From: Nocardia paucivorans NBRC 100373
GTDB lineage: Bacteria; Actinomycetota; Actinomycetes; Mycobacteriales; Mycobacteriaceae
Reading direction: 5' to 3'
NCBI RefSeq assembly: GCF_000308675.1
Contig: NZ_BAGE01000041.1
Span: 372,001-436,000 of the forward strand
DNA: 64,000 nucleotides
The first letter of the stretch is position 1; every line of letters begins with the position of its first letter. Shown one piece after another: positions 14,431 to 22,169 of this stretch. The notes beneath the pieces are model-generated. The model was not told where the DNA came from. It saw only the letters and a program-made list of their open reading frames with translations, and did not search any database. The translations under genes were made by a program, and so were the position numbers.

Positions 14431-14458
14431 ACTGGTTCAATCCCAGTATCGCGCACCA
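14431..14458 (+). other. attR core
   Basis: A perfect 28-bp copy of the 3' end of tRNA-Val(GAC), ending in GCGCACCA. The 5' half of the tRNA is absent, so it is not a functional gene but the right attachment core. Confidence 0.92.
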
Positions 14459-14467
14459 AACCATTAC

Positions 14468-14503
14468 AAGAGGTCCCGGACAATTCCGGGGCCTCTTGTT
14501 TTT
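14468..14503 (+). terminator. Original tRNA-Val terminator displaced by integration
   Basis: AAGAGGTCCCGG-ACAATT-CCGGGGCCTCTT (one G-T pair) followed by GTTTTT, 9 nt past the attR core. Before integration it would have ended the tRNA-Val transcript. Confidence 0.85.
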
Positions 14504-14670
14504 CCCACCGGGCCGACAATCGGAAATCGCTCTCGGGCCCGGATGGCCACCACCCTTACCCGGCCGCGCGGTTTGTCGACGGGCCGATGGTCGGTCATGC
14601 CGATTAGGCTGACTCCGGACAGTGGTGGAGCCGACCGGGGGCGCTCGGTCCCGACAGGAAGTCTGTGGTG

Positions 14671-15948
14671 GTGGCGGAAACGATCGGCCCTCGCGCCGAA
14701 ACGCCCGACGAGGCGGCGGAGGATTCGGCCGCGGGCCTGGTGGACGATCTACGTACGGATGTCTCGTTCGGCCCGGAGGACTGCGTGGAACGCCTGGCCG
14801 AACTCGTCGCCGAATACGGCACGGAACGCGAACGCGCCGCCATCATCCTCGATCTACGGCTCGGTATCTCCGGCGACCGTCCGGAAACCCTCACCCGAAT
14901 CGGCGCCCGCTTCGATTTCTCCCGCGACCGGGCCCGCCAGCTGCACACCAAGGCCGTCGGGGAACTTCTTCGGTATGCCGCCCACACGGGCAGATTGCCG
15001 GTGCCGGAGTACGCGCGACGCTATCCGGTCACCGCCCGGGATTCCCAACTGACCCGGGCCCTGCTCGCCGAAACCTATGCCACCGACACCGATATCGCGG
15101 TCAACGACCTCTCGTATCTGAAACTGCGCTTGGCCGGGCATACGGCCGCCGATGCGAAGCGGGTGGCCGGTTACGTCACCCAGCGCATCGCGGCGTGGCG
15201 GCGGAAAACCAACCATAGGCTGACCCGGTTGCACGAGCTTCCGGAACCCGCCGGACCACCGAACCCGTGGCCGCAGCGCGTCGACTGGCCCGACGATGCC
15301 GCCGCGCCCGCCCCGCTACCCACCGGCCCCGCCCGCACCCTCGACCTCGACGACGATGGCCGCGGCCACTTCTATCTGGCCAAACTCGGCCGCGATGTCG
15401 GTTTCGACTCGGGTCTGGAGGCCCGACTGTTGCGGATACTCAACAGCGACGAACGGGTGCGCACCTTTCAGGAATATCCCGAGGCGGTCCTCTACCGTCT
15501 CGACGGCGTCGAGCGAATCCACTTCCCCACCCTCGTCGCCGAACTCCACGACGGTCGGCGGGTGCTGATCGATGTCCAGCCGCTCGGCCATATCGCTTTC
15601 CAGCTGAATCGGGCCCGTTCCGCGGCGGCCCGCGCCTATGCCCACGACAACGGCTGGGGCTGGCTGATCTGGACCGGCAGCGCCCTCGGCGTCACCGAAC
15701 TGTGCGCTCGTCCCGTCGCCGCCGATATCGAATCCCGATTGATCGAGCTGCTCGCCGAGGGGCCGTTGCGCTGGTCGGCACTGCGACGGGTGCGCGAGGA
15801 AACCGGGCTCGAACTACTCGATTTGGCCACGCTCGTCCTGCGGCACCAATGGCGGTGGGATCGGGGGCCGTTCCGCCTGAGCGCGACCGCGGATCGAACC
15901 GACGGCACGGCCCTCGGATTCAGCGCTGCAGCACCACCGCCGCCGTAA
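14671..15948 (+). CDS. Sigma-region-4-like HTH protein with TnsA-like C-terminal domain
   Basis: About 425 residues. Residues about 60-100 resemble sigma-70 region 4 (ERERAAIILDLRLGISGDRP, then GARFDFSRDRARQLHTKAV). Residues about 225-330 look like a degenerate TnsA/PD-(D/E)xK fold: GLEARLLRILNSDERVRTFQ, YPEAVLYRL, HFPTLVAEL and RRVLIDVQP. The usual active-site words (PD and ExK) read PT and DVQ, so nuclease activity may be lost. Three GTG codons stand in a row; 14671 has the best spacing to AGGAAG. It lies just outside attR and overlaps the next convergent gene by 29 bp. Function unknown; a DNA-binding regulator of phage or transposon origin is possible. Confidence 0.6.
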   Translation: MAETIGPRAETPDEAAEDSAAGLVDDLRTDVSFGPEDCVERLAELVAEYGTERERAAIILDLRLGISGDRPETLTRIGARFDFSRDRARQLHTKAVGELLRYAAHTGRLPVPEYARRYPVTARDSQLTRALLAETYATDTDIAVNDLSYLKLRLAGHTAADAKRVAGYVTQRIAAWRRKTNHRLTRLHELPEPAGPPNPWPQRVDWPDDAAAPAPLPTGPARTLDLDDDGRGHFYLAKLGRDVGFDSGLEARLLRILNSDERVRTFQEYPEAVLYRLDGVERIHFPTLVAELHDGRRVLIDVQPLGHIAFQLNRARSAAARAYAHDNGWGWLIWTGSALGVTELCARPVAADIESRLIELLAEGPLRWSALRRVREETGLELLDLATLVLRHQWRWDRGPFRLSATADRTDGTALGFSAAAPPPP

Positions 15949-16891
15949 TGAACACCAGCAACAGCAGCAGGGCACACACCGTGATCAGCTGCCAGTTGTC
16001 GATCGTGCGATGCAACCGCTGGATGGTCGCCCGATACGCATTGTCGACCCGATAGTGATCGGCGAGTTTCCGATTCACCAAAGCCAGTTTGTCCGCCTGC
16101 TCCTGAGCGAACTGTCGCGTGCTCTCCAGTCGGGCCTGCAGCGTTGACACCTGTTTCGTCCGCTCCCGCAACGTCTTTCGGACCACGGCCAAGGCCATCC
16201 GCTGGTTCAGCAGTTCCTGATGCTGTTGCGCCAACATCCGCGCCTGGGTGCCGGTGTGCTGCTCCCAGTCGGTCACGCTTGCCCATCCTTTTCTCGACTC
16301 GTCGCAATATCCCCACGCGATCGAACCGGTCACCCACCCGCGCAGAAACTCGCGCAGTTCATAAGGTTCCGTCCGAGGCACCACCACCCCGGCGACACCG
16401 AGCTCGAGCATTCCGCTCACCACGCGATAGTCACCGGAGATCGGCGCCAGATCGGCGAGGCCGAGTGCCGGTAGCCGGGTCACCCAGAATCCCGGGGCGC
16501 ACAACCACAGCACCCCGCTGAAGCCGAGGGCCCGCAATCGAGCGGTGTGCTCGGCCGACGCCTGCTGGGCCAAGGGCCCACTACGAACCTCGATCGCGTA
16601 CTCGCGCTCACCTTTTCGCCAGTAGACGTCGACGGTCATCGCATCGATGCCCCGATCCACCACCGCCTCGTCGGCGCCGAAGTCGAGCAACCGACCCACC
16701 AGCCAGTACTTGAGCCGCTGTACATCCCATTGCGCGGCAACACATCGGGAACAGCGGCAGCCGTAACCGGATCCCGTGTCCTCGGTCGGTCTCGCATATT
16801 CCGGGCGTTCGGCGATTCCCAGATCGGCCGGCAGGCTCTGACGTCCGCAAAAAACCTCTGTCCGCTGCGTCGTCTGCACGCGACCACCCAC
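15920..16891 (-). CDS. CoiA-like nuclease-domain protein with coiled coil and C-terminal membrane anchor
   Basis: A 323-residue protein. The N-terminus has a cysteine cluster (CRCSRCVAAQ, near residue 45). Residues about 60-140 resemble the competence protein CoiA/VRR type nuclease core (DVYWRKGEREYAIEVRSGPL, then the LRALGFSGVLWLCAPG strand). Residues about 215-290 form a coiled coil, and the last 25 residues are a transmembrane segment (ITVCALLLLLVFITAAVVL). It would be a tail-anchored, membrane-bound protein with a nuclease-like domain. The start is a GTG at 16891. Two palindromes lie about 100 bp upstream. Role unknown; DNA uptake or defence are possible. Confidence 0.6.
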   Translation of the reverse strand: MGGRVQTTQRTEVFCGRQSLPADLGIAERPEYARPTEDTGSGYGCRCSRCVAAQWDVQRLKYWLVGRLLDFGADEAVVDRGIDAMTVDVYWRKGEREYAIEVRSGPLAQQASAEHTARLRALGFSGVLWLCAPGFWVTRLPALGLADLAPISGDYRVVSGMLELGVAGVVVPRTEPYELREFLRGWVTGSIAWGYCDESRKGWASVTDWEQHTGTQARMLAQQHQELLNQRMALAVVRKTLRERTKQVSTLQARLESTRQFAQEQADKLALVNRKLADHYRVDNAYRATIQRLHRTIDNWQLITVCALLLLLVFITAAVVLQR

Positions 16892-16987
16892 CTAACCCAT
16901 ACCTACTGCCGAACGACCTGCCACAGCCCGCACTCCCAGAGTGCGTCAAACCACCGGGAACTCGCTACCCTTCCCGCCAGGGAGTTA

Positions 16988-17021
16988 CCCATATGGGATG
17001 TACCAGGAACCCATATTGGGT
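16988..17021. promoter_or_regulatory. Two CCCATATGGG-type palindromes
   Basis: CCCATATGGG (16988-16997) and ACCCATATTGGGT (17009-17021) have centres about 22 bp apart, two helical turns, upstream of the CoiA-like gene and at the end of the LysR gene. This looks like a pair of sites for one dimeric regulator. Confidence 0.5.
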
Positions 17022-17935
17022 CACGATTCGGCTGTTTTCGCACCGGAGACGAGAATCGAGCGAATCAGCGTACGCAGCCAGGCATGTGCCGGATCGGGAG
17101 TATTGCGGGGATGCCAGGCCAGGGAAATGGTGATCTCCGGCAGCGGCAGCGGAATCTCGAAGGGGCACAGGCCGAATGCGGGCAGCGTGCTGCCGACCAC
17201 CGAGGCGGGGGCCGGGCAGACGACCGCCCCCGAGCGGACCGCGAACAGGGCCGTGGTCAGATCGGGCACCGTGGCCACCACCCGACGGGTGCGGCCGTGC
17301 AGGGCCAGCCGATCGTCGATGGGTCCGCGGGCGACTCCGCGCCGGGACACACTGATATGCGCGGTGGCCGCGTACGCGGCCACCGTAACCCGCCCGGTGA
17401 CCAGCGGATGGTCGGGGGTGGCCACACCGATCCACCGGTCTCCACGCACGCGTTCGATCCGGGTCTGCGGATCGGCTCGTTCGATCACCCCGACCTCCAC
17501 ATCGATACGACCGTCCCGGAGCGCTCCCGGACCGACCGCATCGGCCGGGACGAATCGCAGTGTCACCCCGGGCGCCCGCTCCTGCACCGCGGCCAACAAC
17601 GGTGCGACCAGTTCGGGCAGCACCGTGTCCTCCACATACAGCGTGAACCCCCGGGTGAGCGCCCTGGGGTCGACGGTATCCGGAGGTGCGAGCAGGGCAC
17701 GTCCCTGCTCGACCAGAGCGCTCACCTCGGTGCGCAGTTCCAGGGCGCGTGGGGTCGGCACCAGCTGTCTACCCGCCCGCACCAGCAGCGGGTCGCCGTA
17801 CACCCGGCGCAACCGGGCCAGGGTGCGGCTCATGGCTGGTGGTGAGGTGCCCAACCGTTCGGCGGCACGGGTGACGCTGTTGGTCTCCAACAGAGCATGC
17901 AGCGCCACCAAGAGGTTCAGATCGGGATCGGGCAC
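17021..17935 (-). CDS. LysR-family transcriptional regulator
   Basis: A 304-residue protein. Residues 1-60 hold the LysR winged helix-turn-helix (LNLLVALHALLETNSVTRAAERLGTSPPAMSRTLARLR in outline). The rest is a periplasmic-binding-like effector domain (TLYVEDTVLPELVAPLLAAV onward) with the usual two-lobe pattern. Length is typical. The GTG start at 17935 is 7 nt after the stop of the flavin monooxygenase gene in the same direction, so it is co-transcribed with it and probably controls it or itself. The effector is unknown. Confidence 0.9.
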   Translation of the reverse strand: MPDPDLNLLVALHALLETNSVTRAAERLGTSPPAMSRTLARLRRVYGDPLLVRAGRQLVPTPRALELRTEVSALVEQGRALLAPPDTVDPRALTRGFTLYVEDTVLPELVAPLLAAVQERAPGVTLRFVPADAVGPGALRDGRIDVEVGVIERADPQTRIERVRGDRWIGVATPDHPLVTGRVTVAAYAATAHISVSRRGVARGPIDDRLALHGRTRRVVATVPDLTTALFAVRSGAVVCPAPASVVGSTLPAFGLCPFEIPLPLPEITISLAWHPRNTPDPAHAWLRTLIRSILVSGAKTAES

Positions 17936-17942
17936 GCCGGTA

Positions 17943-19472
17943 TCACATATGCGGTGCGGGCCCGGTCACCGAATCCACCGGCGAGGCCGACCCCACCCGG
18001 GTACGGCGGCGTCCGGCGACGATCTGATAGGCAGCAGGGCGAACCGGGCGGAACCATTGGGCGAAACGGGCGGAGAACGGCAGCCGGACCCCCAGATCGG
18101 CCATCAGCTCGTCGATATCCCGGATGGAGTACGGCGCCACCGAGGTGCCGTGGGCATGCCGGCCGCCGGTGAACTCCTCCATCCATTGCAGTCGCCGGTC
18201 GACCTGCTCACGCATGGCGTCCATGGGCGGCAACCGCAGATCACCGGTGAGCAGAGCCGAGGTCCAGTGCGCGCCGACCTCCGCGGCCACGGTGCTCAAC
18301 AGGGAGGAGCTGTAGCCCGCGAAGGTCAGATGCGGCACATCCAGGGGCAGGATCTGGCGGTACAAGCGAAAGTTGCCGTGCTCGTCGGTCAGCTGCCGCT
18401 GCACATACGGGGTCAGGAACGGCACTCGCTGCCGGAACCCGGTGGCGCAGGCGACGATATCGGCGGGTATCCGCTCCCCGGTCGACAACCGGGCGACCGG
18501 TCCGTCGGGGCCCGCACCCAGAGCGGTGACGGTGGTATCACCGAGCACCCGGATCCGCCCCGCCGCGACCTGCTCGACAAAACCCGCGGAGGACAAACCG
18601 AAACCGGCCTCGGCGGCGGCTTCCTCGAATCGCTGCGCCGGAACCAGGCCCAGCCGCGCCGCGCCGGAGCGCTCGGCCACCAGTGCCTCGACCAGGTCGA
18701 GGTTGCTCACGCGGAACGAGTTGCCCGGCCCGTGCAGGAACCGCTGGAAACGACCGGGTTCGGGGTGCCGGAAATGCGCCTCGCCCAGCCTGGTCAGCAG
18801 CAACCGCTCGAAATCGAAGCCGCGGGCCGGTCGGCGCGGCACCTTCCACCGCAGTCGCCGGGCCACCACGGTGGTGGCGGCCGCGACGGGGCCGATGGCC
18901 TCGGCCACTTCGCAGGCCGCCGCGCCGTAGCCGACCACCACCACCGATCGACCGCGCACCGCCTCGAGATCCAGGAACTGCGAGGAATGCCCCAACTGGC
19001 CCCCGGCACGCAGGTACTCCGTCGCACCCTCGAAATCGGGCATCGCCGGATCGCTGAACACGCCATTGGCGATCACCAGGTGGTCGCAGGAGGCGCGGTG
19101 CACACCGGTGGCGTCGCGGATCTCGAGCAACCACCCGCCGTCCACCGGGTCGGCGGCCACCACCTCGGTGCGCAACCGCACCCGGTCGGCGATCCCGAAC
19201 CGGTGCGCGTAGTCGCGCAGGTATTCCCGCATCTGCCGACCGTCCGGCACCACCGGGTAATCGGCGGGCATCGGATGGTCGGAGAAGTGGTAGGTGTGCT
19301 TGCTGCTCTGTGCCCGTAGGCCCGGGTAACGGCGGGTCTCGCTCCACACGCCGCCGATATCGGGTGCCCGTTCGAACACCTCGACCGCAAACCCGTCCTC
19401 ACTCAGGACTTTCGCGCAGGCCAGACCTGCGATACCCGCACCGACGACAACGACGCGGTTCCCGCTCCTCAT
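17943..19472 (-). CDS. Flavin-containing monooxygenase (FMO/BVMO type)
   Basis: A 509-residue protein. The FAD-binding Rossmann motif is VVVVGAGIAGLACAKVL (residue 6 onward) with the acid end VEVFERAPDIGGVW. GQLGHSSQF resembles the FMO fingerprint FxGxxxHxxxY/F. A second nucleotide-binding motif, VVVVGYGAAACEVAEAIG, should bind NADPH. DIVACATGFRQRVPFL matches the late ATGF motif. It should oxygenate a nucleophilic nitrogen or sulfur, or a ketone; the substrate cannot be told. ATG 19472 starts at the Rossmann motif. It forms an operon with the downstream LysR gene. Confidence 0.88.
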   Translation of the reverse strand: MRSGNRVVVVGAGIAGLACAKVLSEDGFAVEVFERAPDIGGVWSETRRYPGLRAQSSKHTYHFSDHPMPADYPVVPDGRQMREYLRDYAHRFGIADRVRLRTEVVAADPVDGGWLLEIRDATGVHRASCDHLVIANGVFSDPAMPDFEGATEYLRAGGQLGHSSQFLDLEAVRGRSVVVVGYGAAACEVAEAIGPVAAATTVVARRLRWKVPRRPARGFDFERLLLTRLGEAHFRHPEPGRFQRFLHGPGNSFRVSNLDLVEALVAERSGAARLGLVPAQRFEEAAAEAGFGLSSAGFVEQVAAGRIRVLGDTTVTALGAGPDGPVARLSTGERIPADIVACATGFRQRVPFLTPYVQRQLTDEHGNFRLYRQILPLDVPHLTFAGYSSSLLSTVAAEVGAHWTSALLTGDLRLPPMDAMREQVDRRLQWMEEFTGGRHAHGTSVAPYSIRDIDELMADLGVRLPFSARFAQWFRPVRPAAYQIVAGRRRTRVGSASPVDSVTGPAPHM

Positions 19473-19615
19473 GCGACGAGAGATTACGGGCCTCGGGCCC
19501 GTCGGCAAAGCCGGCGTCTCGAAGCGGTCATCGCATCGGATGATCCGATCGACGCCGATGGGACCGCGGCCGAACCGTACGTGCCCCGCCGGCGGGGGTG
19601 TGTTCTCATGGTCGT

Positions 19616-20221
19616 ATGGCGACCGTCACCGTCGATCGCGCCGGGCTCTGGGATGCCGAGGAGCTCAGCGATATCGCCACCACCACCTTCCCGCTGGCCT
19701 GCCCGCCCGAGGCGACCTCGGACGATATCGGGCTCTACGTCACGGAGGCGCTGTCGGCCGAGCGGTTCGGCGACTACCTGTCCGATCCGGCGTGGACCGT
19801 GCTCAAGGCGATCGACGACGGGGAGATCGTCGGTTACGCCATGTTGCACGACGGCCCGCCCGACGACCCGGAACTGGCCGCCGCCGTGAACGTGGACCCG
19901 GTCGTGGAGATCAACAAGATGTACGTGTTACCCGGACATCACGGCACCGGGGTCTCCACCGCGCTCATGCACGCCGCACTGGAGCAGGCGCGCGCGGCCG
20001 GGTACGCGGCTGCCTGGCTGGGGGTGAACCAATCGAATCTGCGCGCCCAGCGTTTCTACGCCAAACACGGGTTCGAACGGGTGGGCACCCGAACCTTCAC
20101 GGTCGGCCGGCAGGTGCACCACGACCACGTGCTGCGGTTGGTGTTCCGAGCGACCGATCCGAGCCGTTCAGACCAGCATGACCTCGCGCAGCGCCGCGAT
20201 ATCGGCGGCCGACAGCCTTAG
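19616..20221 (+). CDS. GNAT-family N-acetyltransferase
   Basis: A 201-residue protein. The GNAT core is visible: VLKAIDDGEIVGYAMLH (strands 2-4), VEINKMYVLPGHHGTGVSTALM (strand 4 with the acetyl-CoA pyrophosphate loop GHHGTG) and AAWLGVNQSNLRAQRFYAKHGF (motif B). The acceptor is unknown. Position next to zapE matches M. tuberculosis Rv2669. The start at 19616 is preferred over an ATG at 19598 because it begins directly at the fold. The 3' end overlaps the convergent phosphatase gene by 54 bp. Confidence 0.85.
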   Translation: MATVTVDRAGLWDAEELSDIATTTFPLACPPEATSDDIGLYVTEALSAERFGDYLSDPAWTVLKAIDDGEIVGYAMLHDGPPDDPELAAAVNVDPVVEINKMYVLPGHHGTGVSTALMHAALEQARAAGYAAAWLGVNQSNLRAQRFYAKHGFERVGTRTFTVGRQVHHDHVLRLVFRATDPSRSDQHDLAQRRDIGGRQP

Positions 20222-20971
20222 ACCGTCGCGCACATAGCGCTCGAAACCACCATAGGTCGCGGTGGCCTGGTCGAACGCGGCCTCCAGCCAGGACTTGTCG
20301 ACCCCGCCCAGCAGATCGCCCGGATCGGCGCCGCGATAATGGTTGGACAGCAGATAGTCCTCGACCACCGTGTCCCGGTCGACCCCGAGCAGGGTCAGCA
20401 ATACCGCGGCCACCCAGCCCGTGCGGTCCTTACCCGCCGTGCAGTGGAACAGCACCGCGTCACCGTTTCGGCCGTTGTCGATGACATCACGCAACACCGC
20501 CGCCACCGCTCGATTGGCGCCAGGGGCGGTGATGAAGGCGCGATACATCTCCGGACCACCGGCCAGACTGGACATCAGTTGCGGTAACGGGGTCTCCCCG
20601 ACCACGTCGTACCAGTTGTCGTGCGCACCGGTGGGAACCCGATCCGGGGCGAGCGCGCGCTCGTAGACGGTGCGCAGATCATCGATCTCACGCACCTGTC
20701 GGCGGGATAGTTCGGCCAGGTCGGCGGGGGTGAGTTTGTTCAGTTGATCGGCCCGGTACACCACTCCGGTGCGAACGGTGCGCCCGTCGATGGTGCGATA
20801 GCCGCCGATATCTCGGGCATTGACCGCGCCCGCCAATCGCAGCGACCGTTCGAACGCGAGCGGACTCGACGCCGCGGTCGGCTCGGCCTGCCCCGGAACG
20901 ACCACCGGGCCGAAGACGAGCATCGTCCCGGTGAGCACGGCGAGCGGGATACGTGTCGAACGACGGACCAT
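20168..20971 (-). CDS. Secreted tyrosine/lipid phosphatase (MptpB-like)
   Basis: A 267-residue protein. An N-terminal signal peptide (STRIPLAVLTGTMLVFGPVV, cleaved near residue 30) is followed by a DSP-type fold with LRLAGAVNARDIGGYRTIDG, YRADQLNKLTPADLAEL and the P-loop HCTAGKDRTGW (Cys nucleophile, Asp and Arg). This loop (CxxGKDRTG) is typical of MptpB and other bacterial phosphatases that act on phosphotyrosine and phosphoinositides. ATG 20971 has AGGGGAG upstream. Export suggests action in the envelope or outside the cell. Confidence 0.9.
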   Translation of the reverse strand: MVRRSTRIPLAVLTGTMLVFGPVVVPGQAEPTAASSPLAFERSLRLAGAVNARDIGGYRTIDGRTVRTGVVYRADQLNKLTPADLAELSRRQVREIDDLRTVYERALAPDRVPTGAHDNWYDVVGETPLPQLMSSLAGGPEMYRAFITAPGANRAVAAVLRDVIDNGRNGDAVLFHCTAGKDRTGWVAAVLLTLLGVDRDTVVEDYLLSNHYRGADPGDLLGGVDKSWLEAAFDQATATYGGFERYVRDGLRLSAADIAALREVMLV

Positions 20972-21135
20972 GGCGGAAGCTCCCCTCGACAAGACCGGCC
21001 GGCACCCATGAACTCCGGACTCAGCAAATCAAGGGCAGGCGGCGCGGTCAACTCGAATACGGCGCGTCGTTCGATGTCGTACCGCGGATCGTCGGTGCTC
21101 CGCCGGCCGTGCCGCCACACGCGGCCCCGCGACGA

Positions 21136-22152
21136 TCAGGCCGCGACCTCGAAACGCGACAGGGCCAGCAACCGGGAGATGGCGCGCAGGTACTTCTTCC
21201 GATAGCCGCCGTCGAGCATCTCCTGGGAGAAGATCTCGTCGAGCTTGGCGCCGGAGACCGTCACCGGCACCCCCGCGTCGTAGAGCCGGTCGGCCAGCAC
21301 CACGATCCGCAGCGCCACCGCCTGGTCGACCACCGGATGCACGCCGGAGACGAAAACCGCCGAGACCCCCTCGATCAGAGCGCCGTACTTGGACGGATGC
21401 AGGGTGCTCAGATGACGCAGCAGTTCGTCGAAATCGTCCAGGGTGGCCCCGGGGGTGGTCTCGGCACGTTCGGCGAGCTGCTCCGGGAGGCTCGGTTCGG
21501 GAGCGGGAGGCAGGTCGCGGTGCCGGTAGTCGGGACCGTCCACACGGACGGTTTCGAAGATCGACCCCAGTTTCTTGATCTCGCGCATGAAGTCCTGGGC
21601 GGCGAACCGACCCTCCCCCAACTGCCCCGGCAAGGTGTTGGAGGTGGCGGCGATGGAGACACCGCTCGCGGACAGCTCGGTCAGCAGCCGCGACACCAGC
21701 ATGGTGTCGCCCGGATCGTCCAGTTCGAACTCGTCGATGCACAGCACACTGTTGGCGGACAACCGCTGCACCGCATTACCGAACCCGAGGGCGCCGACGA
21801 GGTTGGTGAGCTCGCCGAAGGTACCGAAGGATTTCGGGGCGGGAGCGCTGTGGAAGATCGATGCCAGCAGGTGTGTCTTGCCCACGCCGAACCCGCCGTC
21901 CAGGTACAGACCGGCTCCGGTGACCTGCTTCTTCTTACCGAAGAAGGTCTTCTTGTGCGCGGCCTTGTGGATGGCGGCCACCTTCGCGGAGAACGCGCGC
22001 CCGGCGGCCACGGCGGCGGCTTGGCTCGGTTCCTTCGGATCGGGGATGTAGGAGTCGAAACTGACCTCGTCGAACATGGGTGGCGGCACCATCTGGGCGA
22101 CCAACCGATCGGCCGGCACCTCGGGATGACGATCGACGAGACGTTGCAGCAT
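21136..22152 (-). CDS. zapE: Cell division ATPase ZapE (AFG1-like)
   Basis: A 338-residue protein. Walker A is GGFGVGKTHLLASI (about residue 87) and Walker B is SVLCIDEFELDDPGD. ATSNTLPGQLGEGRF provides sensor 1, and the C-terminal GVHPVVDQAVALRIVVLADR is typical of the AFG1/ZapE family, which modulates the FtsZ ring under stress and resembles mitochondrial AFG1. The gene is divergent from the RibD-like gene, with an 18-nt gap, as in the mycobacterial Rv2670c-Rv2671 pair. Confidence 0.9.
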   Translation of the reverse strand: MLQRLVDRHPEVPADRLVAQMVPPPMFDEVSFDSYIPDPKEPSQAAAVAAGRAFSAKVAAIHKAAHKKTFFGKKKQVTGAGLYLDGGFGVGKTHLLASIFHSAPAPKSFGTFGELTNLVGALGFGNAVQRLSANSVLCIDEFELDDPGDTMLVSRLLTELSASGVSIAATSNTLPGQLGEGRFAAQDFMREIKKLGSIFETVRVDGPDYRHRDLPPAPEPSLPEQLAERAETTPGATLDDFDELLRHLSTLHPSKYGALIEGVSAVFVSGVHPVVDQAVALRIVVLADRLYDAGVPVTVSGAKLDEIFSQEMLDGGYRKKYLRAISRLLALSRFEVAA

Positions 22153-22169
22153 GGACGTAGCCTAAAGAC

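Larger units (their letters stand above)
4435..14458. mobile_element. phiRv2-like phage satellite / small prophage-like element integrated in tRNA-Val
   Basis: A 10-kb element bounded by perfect 28-bp direct repeats. All confident genes are on the minus strand. From right to left it carries a tyrosine integrase, an excisionase-like HTH protein, a 74-residue protein, a primase/helicase, two small proteins, an HK97 prohead protease, a major capsid protein, two small proteins, a long stretch without genes, and a lipoprotein plus helical protein as cargo. Integrase, replication and capsid genes without portal, terminase or tail genes match M. tuberculosis phiRv2 and the capsid-forming satellite type. 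From memory, phiRv2 also sits at a tRNA-Val of the Gly-Cys-Val cluster. Confidence 0.9.

Noticed and set aside
16941-19319. Long plus-strand open frame of about 790 codons
   Set aside because: It is the antisense shadow of the LysR and flavin monooxygenase genes; its translation is Arg/Gly/His-rich with no family pattern. High GC keeps antisense frames open.
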